From Oscillospiraceae bacterium (GTDB lineage: Bacteria > Bacillota > Clostridia > Oscillospirales > Ruminococcaceae), in NCBI GenBank assembly GCA_003453215.1, contig DMMB01000087.1, positions 2,988 through 11,837 of the forward strand: a stretch of 8,850 bases of DNA, in the 5' to 3' direction. The translations under genes were made by a program, and so were the position numbers. The notes beneath the pieces were generated by a model. That model was given only the letters and a program-made list of their open reading frames with translations. It did no database searches and was not told the origin of the DNA. Positions 1 through 5,508 of this stretch are shown here, one piece after another (the first letter of the stretch is position 1; each line of letters starts with the position of its first letter).

Positions 1-1011
1 GCCGGGGTTGGTGGTGGTGCCAGTGGTGCCGGAAGCAGCAGGAGCAGAAACATTCTTCAGAGAACCGTTGTAGATGCCAACGATGCTGTTAGCGGGAGCA
101 GTGAAGGTCATAACGCCATCTTCAACAGTGAAGGGAACAGCAACAACCTTGCCATCGTTACCAACAGCGTAAACCTTGTAGGTATCCTTGACACCAGTCT
201 TGGTTACAGCAGCAGTGGTGTTGATGGGGTTAGCAATGCCGTCAACCAGCTTGGCGGGGTCATAGTTGTACTTGGTCTGGAAATCAGCCTTAACCAGATA
301 ACCCTTGGCAGTAGCCAGATCAGCAACCTTGAACTTCTGACCAACTTTCAGAGTCCAAGCAGCAACATCATACTTGTTACCGCTGTCCAGTTTCTCGGTC
401 AGGGTTTCAGTGGTGATAGCCTTGCCATCCTTTTCACCAGCAACAGCGGTGTAAACGGTCTCATAATCGTTCAAGTTGATGGTGGTGCCTTCGGAACCGA
501 GAACATACTCATCAGAACCGTAGCCAACAGCATACTCAATCTTGGGGCTGTTCTTGGGATCGCCATCAAATACGAACTCGTTGGCGGTAGAACCATAAGC
601 CTTTACAACCATCTTGGTGATGGAGAGATCCAGTACCTTATCGTTAGCGATACGCAGAGCATCCTCTTTGAGGGTGATCTGATACTGATAGTCAGCAGCA
701 ACTTTCTTGTCGCCGCCATCCTTCAGAATCCACTTTGCGCCGGCAATCAGTTCAGCGCCCTTACCATAGGAAACGGTAACCTTGATCTTGTCGGTCTGGA
801 TTTCATTATCAGAGTTAACAGGATAAGCTTGACCGTTGGTGTTATCGAGCAGATCGGTCAGATTAAAAGCCAACACAGTACCGGGGGTGATAACATCATA
901 GGGAGAGCTGCTAGAGCCGGTAGAAGGATCAAAGGGATTAACTACGGTAACAGCCATAGCCATGGTGCAAACCATGATGACAGCCAGTACCAGTGCGAGT
1001 ACTTTTTTCAT
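1..1011 (-). CDS. Secreted, probably surface-anchored protein of unknown function (3' end cut by window)
   Basis: An uninterrupted reading frame of 337 codons runs from the ATG at 1011 to the left edge with no stop, so the C-terminus is missing. The first 20 residues are a typical signal peptide: MKK, then a hydrophobic core (VLALVLAVIMV), then a small-residue end (TMAMA) suited to signal peptidase cleavage near residue 20. The mature part is rich in Thr, Val, Lys, Asp, Gly and Tyr, looks beta-rich, and has no motif I recognise. The visible end is low-complexity (SAPAASGTTGTTTNPG), the kind of linker that often precedes a C-terminal cell-wall or membrane anchor, though the anchor itself is outside the window. 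The start is fixed by AGGAGG at 1020-1025, 8 nt upstream. Codon choice is strongly restricted (GCT, GGT, ACC, AAG, AAC), unlike the glg genes, which suggests high expression. The frame and export are sure; the function is unknown. Confidence 0.9.
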   Translation of the reverse strand, partial: MKKVLALVLAVIMVCTMAMAVTVVNPFDPSTGSSSSPYDVITPGTVLAFNLTDLLDNTNGQAYPVNSDNEIQTDKIKVTVSYGKGAELIAGAKWILKDGGDKKVAADYQYQITLKEDALRIANDKVLDLSITKMVVKAYGSTANEFVFDGDPKNSPKIEYAVGYGSDEYVLGSEGTTINLNDYETVYTAVAGEKDGKAITTETLTEKLDSGNKYDVAAWTLKVGQKFKVADLATAKGYLVKADFQTKYNYDPAKLVDGIANPINTTAAVTKTGVKDTYKVYAVGNDGKVVAVPFTVEDGVMTFTAPANSIVGIYNGSLKNVSAPAASGTTGTTTNPG

Positions 1012-1030
1012 TGTGATTTCCTCCTAAAAT
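952..1030 (-). repeat. Inverted repeat, left copy: ribosome site plus signal-peptide cassette
   Basis: The reverse complement of these 79 bases is identical, base for base by eye, to 8772-8850. It covers 19 nt of leader with the AGGAGG site and the first 20 codons. Upstream of the 19 nt the two copies diverge at once. The right copy is cut by the window edge, so the true length of the repeat is unknown. Confidence 0.92.
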
Positions 1031-1041
1031 TATTTTGGTTT

Positions 1042-1070
1042 GGTGTGCGGCGTCTCCACCGCCGCTTACC
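1042..1070 (-). promoter_or_regulatory. 5'UTR stem-loop of the left secreted-protein mRNA
   Basis: GCGGCG (1047-1052) pairs perfectly with CGCCGC (1060-1065) around a 7-nt loop. GGT/ACC (1042-1044 with 1068-1070) extends the stem across a 2-nt internal mismatch. The predicted transcription start lies around 1070-1076, so this GC-rich hairpin sits at or very near the 5' end of the mRNA. Such 5' hairpins are known to stabilise abundant surface-protein mRNAs. That role is inferred here; the hairpin itself is seen. Confidence 0.6.
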
Positions 1071-1076
1071 ATGGTC

Positions 1077-1105
1077 ATTGTATTACATATTGTAACCAAA
1101 TGCAA
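1077..1105 (-). promoter_or_regulatory. Sigma-A-type promoter for the left secreted-protein gene
   Basis: On the minus strand, a -35 TTGCAT (1100-1105), a 17-nt spacer and a -10 TACAAT (1077-1082) lie about 66 nt before the start codon. Both hexamers are close to consensus and the spacing is optimal. The predicted 5'UTR is about 60 nt and contains the stem-loop at 1042-1070. Confidence 0.7.
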
Positions 1106-1256
1106 CCCCTTTTTGCAATTTTTAGGGGGTAAAATTGTAAATAATCCGTGAATTCCTCCAACAATATACAAATGTGTCTGCTATGGATACACAATTCGGT
1201 TACAATTTCGTAATCAGTGTAATTTTTCCCGGGTGGACCCTAATTATTTACCTCGC
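1106..1256. other. AT-rich non-coding region upstream of the left promoter
   Basis: No credible ORF or RNA gene is visible. The stretch carries CCCCT/AGGGG arms (about 1106-1110 and 1124-1128) around an A/T-rich loop. TTGTAA recurs at 1090-1095 and 1135-1140, with its complement TTACAA at 1200-1205. These could be protein-binding sites for the adjacent minus-strand promoter, but nothing in the sequence proves it. Confidence 0.3.
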
Positions 1257-1285
1257 TTGACATCACAGATGTAAAATGCTAAGAT
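1257..1285 (+). promoter_or_regulatory. Promoter of small RNA unit 1
   Basis: TTGACA (1257-1262) is the perfect consensus -35. A 17-nt spacer ends in TGC, giving an extended -10 motif, and is followed by TAAGAT (1280-1285). The spacing is ideal. Confidence 0.82.
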
Positions 1286-1291
1286 AATAAC

Positions 1292-1384
1292 GAGGATGCG
1301 ACCGGACAGCGGTTGTCTCCCCCGAAAGTTTATGGTTAAAAAATAACCGCTATCTTTGTGAGGGATGGGCGGTTATTTTTTATT
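1292..1384 (+). ncRNA. Small RNA 1, candidate antitoxin RNA (tandem copy)
   Basis: An RNA of about 90 nt is predicted between the promoter at 1257-1285 and the terminator at 1338-1381. Its 5' part carries CGACCGGACAGCGGTTGTC followed by a CCCCC tract, and its 3' part is the terminator hairpin. A 16-codon frame (1296-1346) begins ATG CGA CCG and ends ATG GTT AAA AAA TAA, but it has no ribosome site at a usable distance, so I do not call it a gene. The terminator loop keeps GTGAGG (1358-1363). This is complementary to CCTCAC in the 3' hairpin loop of the toxin mRNA, so pairing in trans is possible even though this copy does not overlap the toxin gene. The existence of a transcript is well supported by promoter and terminator; its role is inferred. 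Confidence 0.65.
1338..1381 (+). terminator. Intrinsic terminator of small RNA 1
   Basis: A perfect 13-bp stem, AAAAAATAACCGC (1338-1350) with GCGGTTATTTTTT (1369-1381), encloses an 18-nt loop. The T-run forms part of the stem, and the same A/T arms would also work in the minus direction. Confidence 0.88.
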
Positions 1385-1386
1385 GC

Positions 1387-1415
1387 TTGACATCATAACG
1401 GCAAAATGCTACTAT
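1387..1415 (+). promoter_or_regulatory. Promoter of small RNA unit 2
   Basis: TTGACA (1387-1392), a 17-nt spacer ending in TGC (extended -10), and TACTAT (1410-1415). An overlapping TATAAT at 1413-1418 has poorer spacing. The promoter begins only a few bases after the terminator of unit 1. Confidence 0.85.
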
Positions 1416-1421
1416 AATAAC

Positions 1422-1509
1422 GAGGGTACGACCGGACAGCGGTTGTCTTCCCCGAATGATAGTTAAAAAATAACCGTCAACTGTGGAAGGTGAGGCGGTT
1501 ATTTTTTAT
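1422..1509 (+). ncRNA. Small RNA 2, candidate antisense antitoxin RNA overlapping the toxin mRNA 3' end
   Basis: An RNA of about 88 nt is predicted from the promoter at 1387-1415 to the terminator at 1465-1507. Its last ~45 nt are exactly complementary to the 3' end of the minus-strand toxin mRNA, including the toxin stop codon. This is the geometry of the TxpA/RatA type I systems of Bacillus. The 5' part (TACGACCGGACAGCGGTTGTC, then TTCCCCG) matches the leader of the toxin mRNA in the same sense, so that part would not pair as antisense. A short frame ends ATG ATA GTT AAA AAA TAA at 1456-1473 and lacks a ribosome site. The antitoxin role is inferred from geometry and from the family of the neighbouring peptide. 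Confidence 0.68.
1465..1507. terminator. Bidirectional terminator shared by small RNA 2 and the toxin mRNA
   Basis: The arms AAAAAATAACCG (1465-1476) and CGGTTATTTTTT (1496-1507) form a perfect 12-bp stem around a 19-nt loop. Because A-runs and T-runs flank the GC part on both sides, it works on either strand. On the minus strand the right arm contains the last codons and the TAA of the toxin ORF. Confidence 0.85.
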
Positions 1510-1579
1510 TGCCCTGAAATAAAGCAATGATGCCAATAATCACAAGACAGAACGCAAAAAGCGCCTCGTATGTAACCAT
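1499..1579 (-). CDS. Hol-Tox-like small hydrophobic peptide, candidate type I toxin (26 aa)
   Basis: The peptide begins MVTYEALFAF, continues with a hydrophobic stretch (CLVIIGIIALF, residues 11-21) and ends QGNKK. This is the layout of the 'putative holin-like toxin' (Hol-Tox) peptides of Firmicutes, whose hallmark is an M-x-TYEAL-type start, one membrane helix and a short lysine-rich tail. Such peptides insert in the membrane and are usually controlled by an RNA antitoxin. I chose ATG 1579 because GGGGGTG (1586-1592) lies 6 nt upstream. An in-frame ATG two codons earlier is too close to that site, and the 64-codon frame beginning at 1693 runs through the promoter and leader. The stop codon lies in the arm of the terminator shared with small RNA 2. 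The family assignment is from memory of the motif; toxicity is inferred. Confidence 0.75.
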   Translation of the reverse strand: MVTYEALFAFCLVIIGIIALFQGNKK

Positions 1580-1588
1580 ACGCATCAC

Positions 1589-1609
1589 CCCCTTCCCAAA
1601 GGAACGGGG
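1589..1609 (-). promoter_or_regulatory. Leader hairpin sequestering the toxin ribosome site
   Basis: In the toxin mRNA, CCCC (1606-1609) can pair with GGGG (1589-1592) and TTCC (1601-1604) with GGAA (1593-1596), with one bulged G and a TTTG tetraloop. The paired G-run is the Shine-Dalgarno sequence, so translation should be low unless the leader refolds or is processed. This is a common feature of type I toxin mRNAs. Confidence 0.55.
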
Positions 1610-1645
1610 AAAACAACCGCCGGCCGTGTTGGTCGTACCATGTTT

Positions 1646-1674
1646 ATGATAGCATATTCGACAAAAAAAGACAG
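1646..1674 (-). promoter_or_regulatory. Toxin promoter (extended -10)
   Basis: On the minus strand TGC-TATCAT (-10 at 1646-1651) is an extended -10. At 17-nt spacing the -35 is poor (CTGTCT, 1669-1674) and overlaps the end of the glg terminator. The segment from ATGCTATCATAAAC to GGTACGACC resembles the promoter/start region of small RNA 2. The weak -35, against perfect TTGACA for the RNAs, would favour antitoxin excess. Confidence 0.55.
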
Positions 1675-1703
1675 GTCCCCCGGATTTTTCCATCCGCAGG
1701 GAC
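1663..1703 (-). terminator. Intrinsic terminator of the glg operon
   Basis: In the direction of glgA, GTCCC and CGGAT pair with ATCCG and GGGAC (plus-strand arms 1675-1679/1681-1685 and 1692-1696/1699-1703), with a small internal mismatch and a 6-nt loop. A run of seven T follows (1663-1669 on the plus strand as A). It begins 27 nt after the glgA stop. A T-run at 1708-1713 means it may also stop plus-strand transcripts. Confidence 0.8.
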
Positions 1704-1730
1704 TTGCTTTTTTATAATTCCAGTTCTAAT

Positions 1731-3146
1731 TTAAATTCCCAAATACATGGCCATGTACTGTTTGGCGCTGCGCCGCCAGCTAAAATCACACTTGAGGGCG
1801 CGGGGCAGCATTTCGGCGCGGTATTCGCTGTGGTACAGCCCCATGGCGCGGCGAACGGCGCCCAGCATATCATCGGCATTGTAGCTCTGGAACGTAAAGC
1901 CGTTCCCGCCGCCCGGGGTATCCCAGTCGATGATGGAATCCGCCAGACCGCCGGTGCTGCGCACAATGGGAATAGCGCCGTACCGCAGGGCGATCATCTG
2001 CGCCAGGCCGCAGGGCTCGCTCTGGCTGGGCATCAGGAAGAAATCCGCTCCGGCGTAAATCTGCCGGGAAAGGGTGGGCAAAAAGCCGCAGGTATAGGCC
2101 ACCTGCTGCGGATGGCGGCGCTGCACATCGGCAAAGAACTGCTCGTACTGCGCTTCGCCGCTGCCCAGAATTACCACCTGCATCCCCTCGCGCAGCATAT
2201 TTTCCATGGCGTAGCGCACCAAATCAAAGCCCTTGTGGCTTACCAGGCGGCTGACCATGGCCAGCAGCGGGGTATCGGGCTGCTCCGGCAGGTGCATCTG
2301 CTGCTGCAGGGCGGCCTTGCACAGCGCCTTGCCCTCCGGCTTTCTCACCGAAAAATGGGCCGCCAGCGCATGATCCTTGGAGGGATTGTAACCAACGGTA
2401 TCAATGCCGTTCAGAATACCGCACAGCTTCCACTGCTTCTGCCGCAGGATGGGATCCAACCCATGCCCAAAGTAGGGGTCGAGGATTTCTTTGGCATAGG
2501 TGGGGCTTACGGTGGAAATGCGCTCGCATTCTTCCAGCGCGCCTTTCATCATGTTCAGGTCACCCTGATATTCCACCTTGCCAATGGCCCACTCCGGCAG
2601 GCCGCACACGTCCCGGGCCACATCCAGCCCAAACTGCCCCTGATACTGGATATTGTGAATGGTAAAAACGGTGTGGGTGCGGGAAAGCTTTTCTACCTCG
2701 CGGTAGAATACATTGAGGTAAACCGGAATCAGAGCGGTTTGCCAGTCATTGCAGTGAATGACGTCCGGCTCGTAATCGATGTGGGTGAGGGTTTCCAGCA
2801 CTGCCTTGGAGAAGAAAGCAAAGCGTTCGGCTTCATCGTAGTAGCCGTAAATGCCGCCCTCCCGCTTGAAGTACTGTTCGTTATCCAAAAAGTAATACTG
2901 CACGCCGCCATACTGCATGGTAAAGACGCCGCAGTGCGCCACCCGCCACGAAAGCGGCACGCCGAAGCTGGTCAGGAAGGTCATTCCCGCGCGCCACTGC
3001 AGGCCAATGCTGCCATACAGCGGCATAATTACCCGGCATTCGGCACCTTCTTTTTGCAGGGCGGCCGGCAGAGAACCGGCTACATCGGCCAGCCCGCCGG
3101 AAGCGGCAAAGGGGCTGCATTCACTGCACGCAAACAGAATTTTCAT
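1731..3146 (-). CDS. glgA: Glycogen synthase, ADP-glucose type (GT5)
   Basis: This 471-residue cytoplasmic enzyme adds glucose from ADP-glucose to the non-reducing end of an alpha-1,4-glucan. It has the usual bacterial GlgA length and two Rossmann-like halves. Visible motifs are ACSECSPF near the N-terminus, SGGLADVAGSLP (16-27), HCNDWQTALIP (131-141), HNIQYQG (164-170), VSRLVSHKG with R300 and K305, SEPCGL with catalytic-type E377, and STGGLADS (397-404). The residue at the position of E. coli K15 (the KTGGL lysine that touches ADP-glucose) is alanine here (AASGGL). ATG 3146 is preferred because AAGGAG lies 8 nt before it; an upstream in-frame GTG at 3155 sits within the ribosome site. It is the last gene of the operon, 42 nt after glgD, the longest gap in the operon. 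Confidence 0.96.
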   Translation of the reverse strand: MKILFACSECSPFAASGGLADVAGSLPAALQKEGAECRVIMPLYGSIGLQWRAGMTFLTSFGVPLSWRVAHCGVFTMQYGGVQYYFLDNEQYFKREGGIYGYYDEAERFAFFSKAVLETLTHIDYEPDVIHCNDWQTALIPVYLNVFYREVEKLSRTHTVFTIHNIQYQGQFGLDVARDVCGLPEWAIGKVEYQGDLNMMKGALEECERISTVSPTYAKEILDPYFGHGLDPILRQKQWKLCGILNGIDTVGYNPSKDHALAAHFSVRKPEGKALCKAALQQQMHLPEQPDTPLLAMVSRLVSHKGFDLVRYAMENMLREGMQVVILGSGEAQYEQFFADVQRRHPQQVAYTCGFLPTLSRQIYAGADFFLMPSQSEPCGLAQMIALRYGAIPIVRSTGGLADSIIDWDTPGGGNGFTFQSYNADDMLGAVRRAMGLYHSEYRAEMLPRALKCDFSWRRSAKQYMAMYLGI

Positions 3147-3188
3147 CGCAGGCACTCCTTATTATATATAGTAGGGATAAGCAGGGGG

Positions 3189-4286
3189 TTATACTCTGGT
3201 ATCCCGCGGAATGTACAATGGGTAGGTGGCATAGCCGGCCAACCGGCGGTTATCGGCCACCAGCACGCCCTTATCGCAGATGCAGTAATCGAGATCGGCG
3301 CCATTGCCGATATAACTGCCCTGCATGATGATGGAGTTTTTTACTACCGCGCCATGCCCAATGCGAACCCCGCGGAATACAATGCAGTTTTCCACCCGGC
3401 CCTCGATGATGCAGCCATCGGCCACAAGAGAATTGGAAACGGCGGCGGAAAGGCCGTACTTCACCGGGACTTCATCCTGTACCCGGGTGTAAACGGGGCG
3501 ATCCATGGGGAACAGGGCGCTGCGCACTGCAGGATCCAGCAGGCACATGGAAATATCAAAGTAAGACTGCATACTATCCGCCGCGCGGCAAAAGCCATCG
3601 TACCGGTAGCAATAGATGGGCAGTTCCCGGCCTTTCTGGATGAGGCAGGTATCCACAAAGGAATATTGATTGAGGCTGGCCGCTTCAATGACCAGTTGGA
3701 TTAACAGCTGGCGATTAATGATGTACATATTATTGAACATCCATTCGCCCTCGCCGCCGCGCGTGGCTTCCCACATACGGCCATCCTCCCCGGCGGAAAC
3801 CATAACCTTGCCATGGCTGCTGGCGGTGCAGATGAGGGTAATTCCCGCTTTGTGGGCAATATGGTATTCCAGCACATCGGAAAGATCGACGCCGCAGATG
3901 ACATCACAATCCGAAACAGCAATATAATCGGCCTTGGAACTCTGCAGATAGCCCAAAAGGCCGGTCATCGATTCCAGCGTGCCGCGGCTGTAACCGGCGC
4001 TGCCCGCGGAAGAATACGGCGGGAAAAAGGCAATGCCGCCCCGCTTGCGGGAAAGATCCCACTCCTTGCCGGAGCCAATGTGCTCCATCAGGGAATGATA
4101 GTTATTCTGCATAACCACCGCTACCGAATCCACACCGGCGTGCGCCATGCGGGAAAGAACCAGATCGACAAGGCGGTAACGGCTGGCAAAGGGTACCGAA
4201 CCCATGGAACGCCGGGCCGTCAAACCGCCCAGAGCGTCATCGTGCGAATTGGAAAAAACGATACCGGTCATTTTGTTATTTGCCAT
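3189..4286 (-). CDS. glgD: GlgD, non-catalytic-type subunit of ADP-glucose pyrophosphorylase
   Basis: This 365-residue paralogue of GlgC pairs with it in Firmicutes to form a hetero-oligomeric ADP-glucose pyrophosphorylase. GlgD alone is usually inactive or weak and tunes the activity of GlgC. The nucleotidyltransferase fold is recognisable (RYRLVDLVLSRMAHAGVDSV, 36-55; ADYIAVSDCDVI, 119-130), but the GGxGxRL...AKPA signature of GlgC is replaced by SNSHDDALGGLTARRSMGSVPF and the EEKP motif is missing. The C-terminal part carries left-handed beta-helix hexapeptide repeats (VADGCIIEGRVENCIVFRG, then IGHGAVVKNSIIMQGSYIG). The start ATG lies one base after the glgC stop, with its AGGAGG inside the end of glgC, so translation is probably coupled. 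Confidence 0.95.
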   Translation of the reverse strand: MANNKMTGIVFSNSHDDALGGLTARRSMGSVPFASRYRLVDLVLSRMAHAGVDSVAVVMQNNYHSLMEHIGSGKEWDLSRKRGGIAFFPPYSSAGSAGYSRGTLESMTGLLGYLQSSKADYIAVSDCDVICGVDLSDVLEYHIAHKAGITLICTASSHGKVMVSAGEDGRMWEATRGGEGEWMFNNMYIINRQLLIQLVIEAASLNQYSFVDTCLIQKGRELPIYCYRYDGFCRAADSMQSYFDISMCLLDPAVRSALFPMDRPVYTRVQDEVPVKYGLSAAVSNSLVADGCIIEGRVENCIVFRGVRIGHGAVVKNSIIMQGSYIGNGADLDYCICDKGVLVADNRRLAGYATYPLYIPRDTRV

Positions 4287-4287
4287 G

Positions 4288-5502
4288 TTACTGCACCTCC
4301 TCTACATCCTGTTCCACCATGCTGCGGGCCGGAACCACTGCACCGGCGCCAACCGTTACATCGGCGCCGATTACCGTAACGCCCCACTGATCTTTTTGGT
4401 CGATCAGTTCCGGCCGTTCACCGACGTAAGCGCCTCGGCGAATGACCGCATTTTCGGCTACAATGGCAAAGTGCACTTCCGCGCCCTCTTCCACTACGGC
4501 GCCCGGCATCAGAATGCTGGAATCCACCACCGCGTTTTTGGCCACGTGAACGCCCGCAAACAGAATGGAGAAATCCACATGACCGGCAATTTCACAGCCC
4601 TCGGAAACCATCGAGTTCTGCACCTTGGCCCCCGGCGCAATGTAGTGCGGCGGCATACAGGGGTTGCGGCTGTAAATTTTCCAGCTGGGGTCATAAAGAT
4701 CCATCGGCACTCTGGGATCCAGCAGATCCATGTTGGCCTCCCACAGGCTATCGATGGTTCCAACGTCTTTCCAGTAGCCTTCAAAGGAATAAGCCACCAG
4801 CTTTTCGCCGGCCGCCAGCATTTTGGGGATAATATTTTTGCCGAAGTCTTTTTCCGAAGCAGGGTCGGCGTCATCGGCCAACAGATACTCCCGCAGCTTC
4901 TTCCAGTTGAAGATGTAAACGCCCATCGAGGCCAGATTGCTCTTGGGCTGCTTGGGCTTTTCCTCAAATTCGTAGATGGTGGTATCCTCGCGGGTATTCA
5001 TAATGCCAAAGCGGGAGGCTTCTTCCATCGGCACCTCAAAAACCGCAATGGTGCAGTCGGCGCCCATCTTTTTGTGGTGATCTAGCATCTTGGTGTAATC
5101 CATCTTGTAGATGTGATCGCCGGAGAGAATAAGAACATACTCAGGGTCATAGCGCTCAATAAAGGGGATGTTCTGGCAGATGGCATTCGCAGTGCCGGTG
5201 TACCAGTCGCTGCCGCTGCTTTTTTGGTAGGGGGGCAGCACAAATACGCCGCCATTCAGCCGGTCCAAATCCCACGGTTGGCCGTTGCCCAGGTATTCAT
5301 TGAGCACCAGCGGCTGGTACTGGGTCAGCACGCCTACGGTATCAATGCCGGAATTGACGCAGTTGGAAAGGGGAAAATCGATGATGCGGTATTTACCGCC
5401 GAAGGGTACGGCCGGCTTGGCCAGCTTTTTGGTAAGGGCATACAGTCGGCTGCCCTGGCCGCCCGCCAGCAGCATGGCGACCCATTCTTTCTTCATGAAC
5501 AT
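4288..5502 (-). CDS. glgC: Glucose-1-phosphate adenylyltransferase (ADP-glucose pyrophosphorylase), catalytic subunit
   Basis: This 404-residue enzyme makes ADP-glucose and pyrophosphate from ATP and glucose-1-phosphate, the committed step of bacterial glycogen synthesis. It carries the full signature LLAGGQGSRLYALTKKLAKP (11-30), GGKYRIIDFPLSNC (35-48), SGDHIYKMDY with the catalytic-type D129, EFEEKP (178-183, glucose-1-phosphate lysine), and YWKDVGT (243-249). A C-terminal left-handed beta-helix follows from about residue 290 and bears the oligomer contacts. The first ATG (5502) is chosen over the one two codons later because GGAGGAG within the end of glgB is 9 nt upstream. The gap to glgB is 6 nt, so the two genes are clearly co-transcribed. 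It is allosterically regulated in known relatives, but effectors cannot be read from sequence. Confidence 0.97.
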   Translation of the reverse strand: MFMKKEWVAMLLAGGQGSRLYALTKKLAKPAVPFGGKYRIIDFPLSNCVNSGIDTVGVLTQYQPLVLNEYLGNGQPWDLDRLNGGVFVLPPYQKSSGSDWYTGTANAICQNIPFIERYDPEYVLILSGDHIYKMDYTKMLDHHKKMGADCTIAVFEVPMEEASRFGIMNTREDTTIYEFEEKPKQPKSNLASMGVYIFNWKKLREYLLADDADPASEKDFGKNIIPKMLAAGEKLVAYSFEGYWKDVGTIDSLWEANMDLLDPRVPMDLYDPSWKIYSRNPCMPPHYIAPGAKVQNSMVSEGCEIAGHVDFSILFAGVHVAKNAVVDSSILMPGAVVEEGAEVHFAIVAENAVIRRGAYVGERPELIDQKDQWGVTVIGADVTVGAGAVVPARSMVEQDVEEVQ

Positions 5503-5508
5503 CTGATG

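Larger units (their letters stand above)
1255..1510 (+). repeat. Tandem duplication of a ~130-bp promoter-RNA-terminator unit
   Basis: Unit 1 starts at 1255 and unit 2 at 1385. Both read GCTTGACATCA, then AAAATGCTA and ATAATAACGAGG, then CGACCGGACAGCGGTTGTC, a C-rich tract, GTTAAAAAATAACCG, GTGAGG, and GCGGTTATTTTTTATTGC or nearly so. The -35 elements are 130 bp apart. Divergence is concentrated in the promoter spacer and the terminator loop, while the promoter hexamers, leader and terminator arms are kept. Confidence 0.85.

Noticed and set aside
829..1171. Short ORFs on both strands around the left gene start
   Set aside because: They overlap the signal-peptide gene or its leader in other frames, and no ribosome site supports them.
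1296..1346. 16-codon ORF inside small RNA 1
   Set aside because: No ribosome site at a workable distance, and unit 2 lacks the start codon (GTA instead), so coding is not conserved between the copies.
1580..1693. N-terminal extension of the toxin ORF to 64 codons
   Set aside because: The extension runs through the toxin promoter, leader and glg terminator; the good ribosome site precedes the internal ATG at 1579.
3147..3188. Possible internal promoter between glgD and glgA (TATATAAT)
   Set aside because: No acceptable -35 at 16-18 nt; the A/T-run is more simply an intergenic leader before AAGGAG.
1704..3704. A 666-codon open frame on the plus strand opposite glgA and glgD
   Set aside because: It is antisense to two unmistakable enzymes, has no domain logic (His/Ala/Gly-rich translation), and follows from the codon bias of the real genes.
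4204..5085. A 293-codon open frame on the plus strand opposite glgC
   Set aside because: Same reason: antisense to a gene with complete catalytic motifs.
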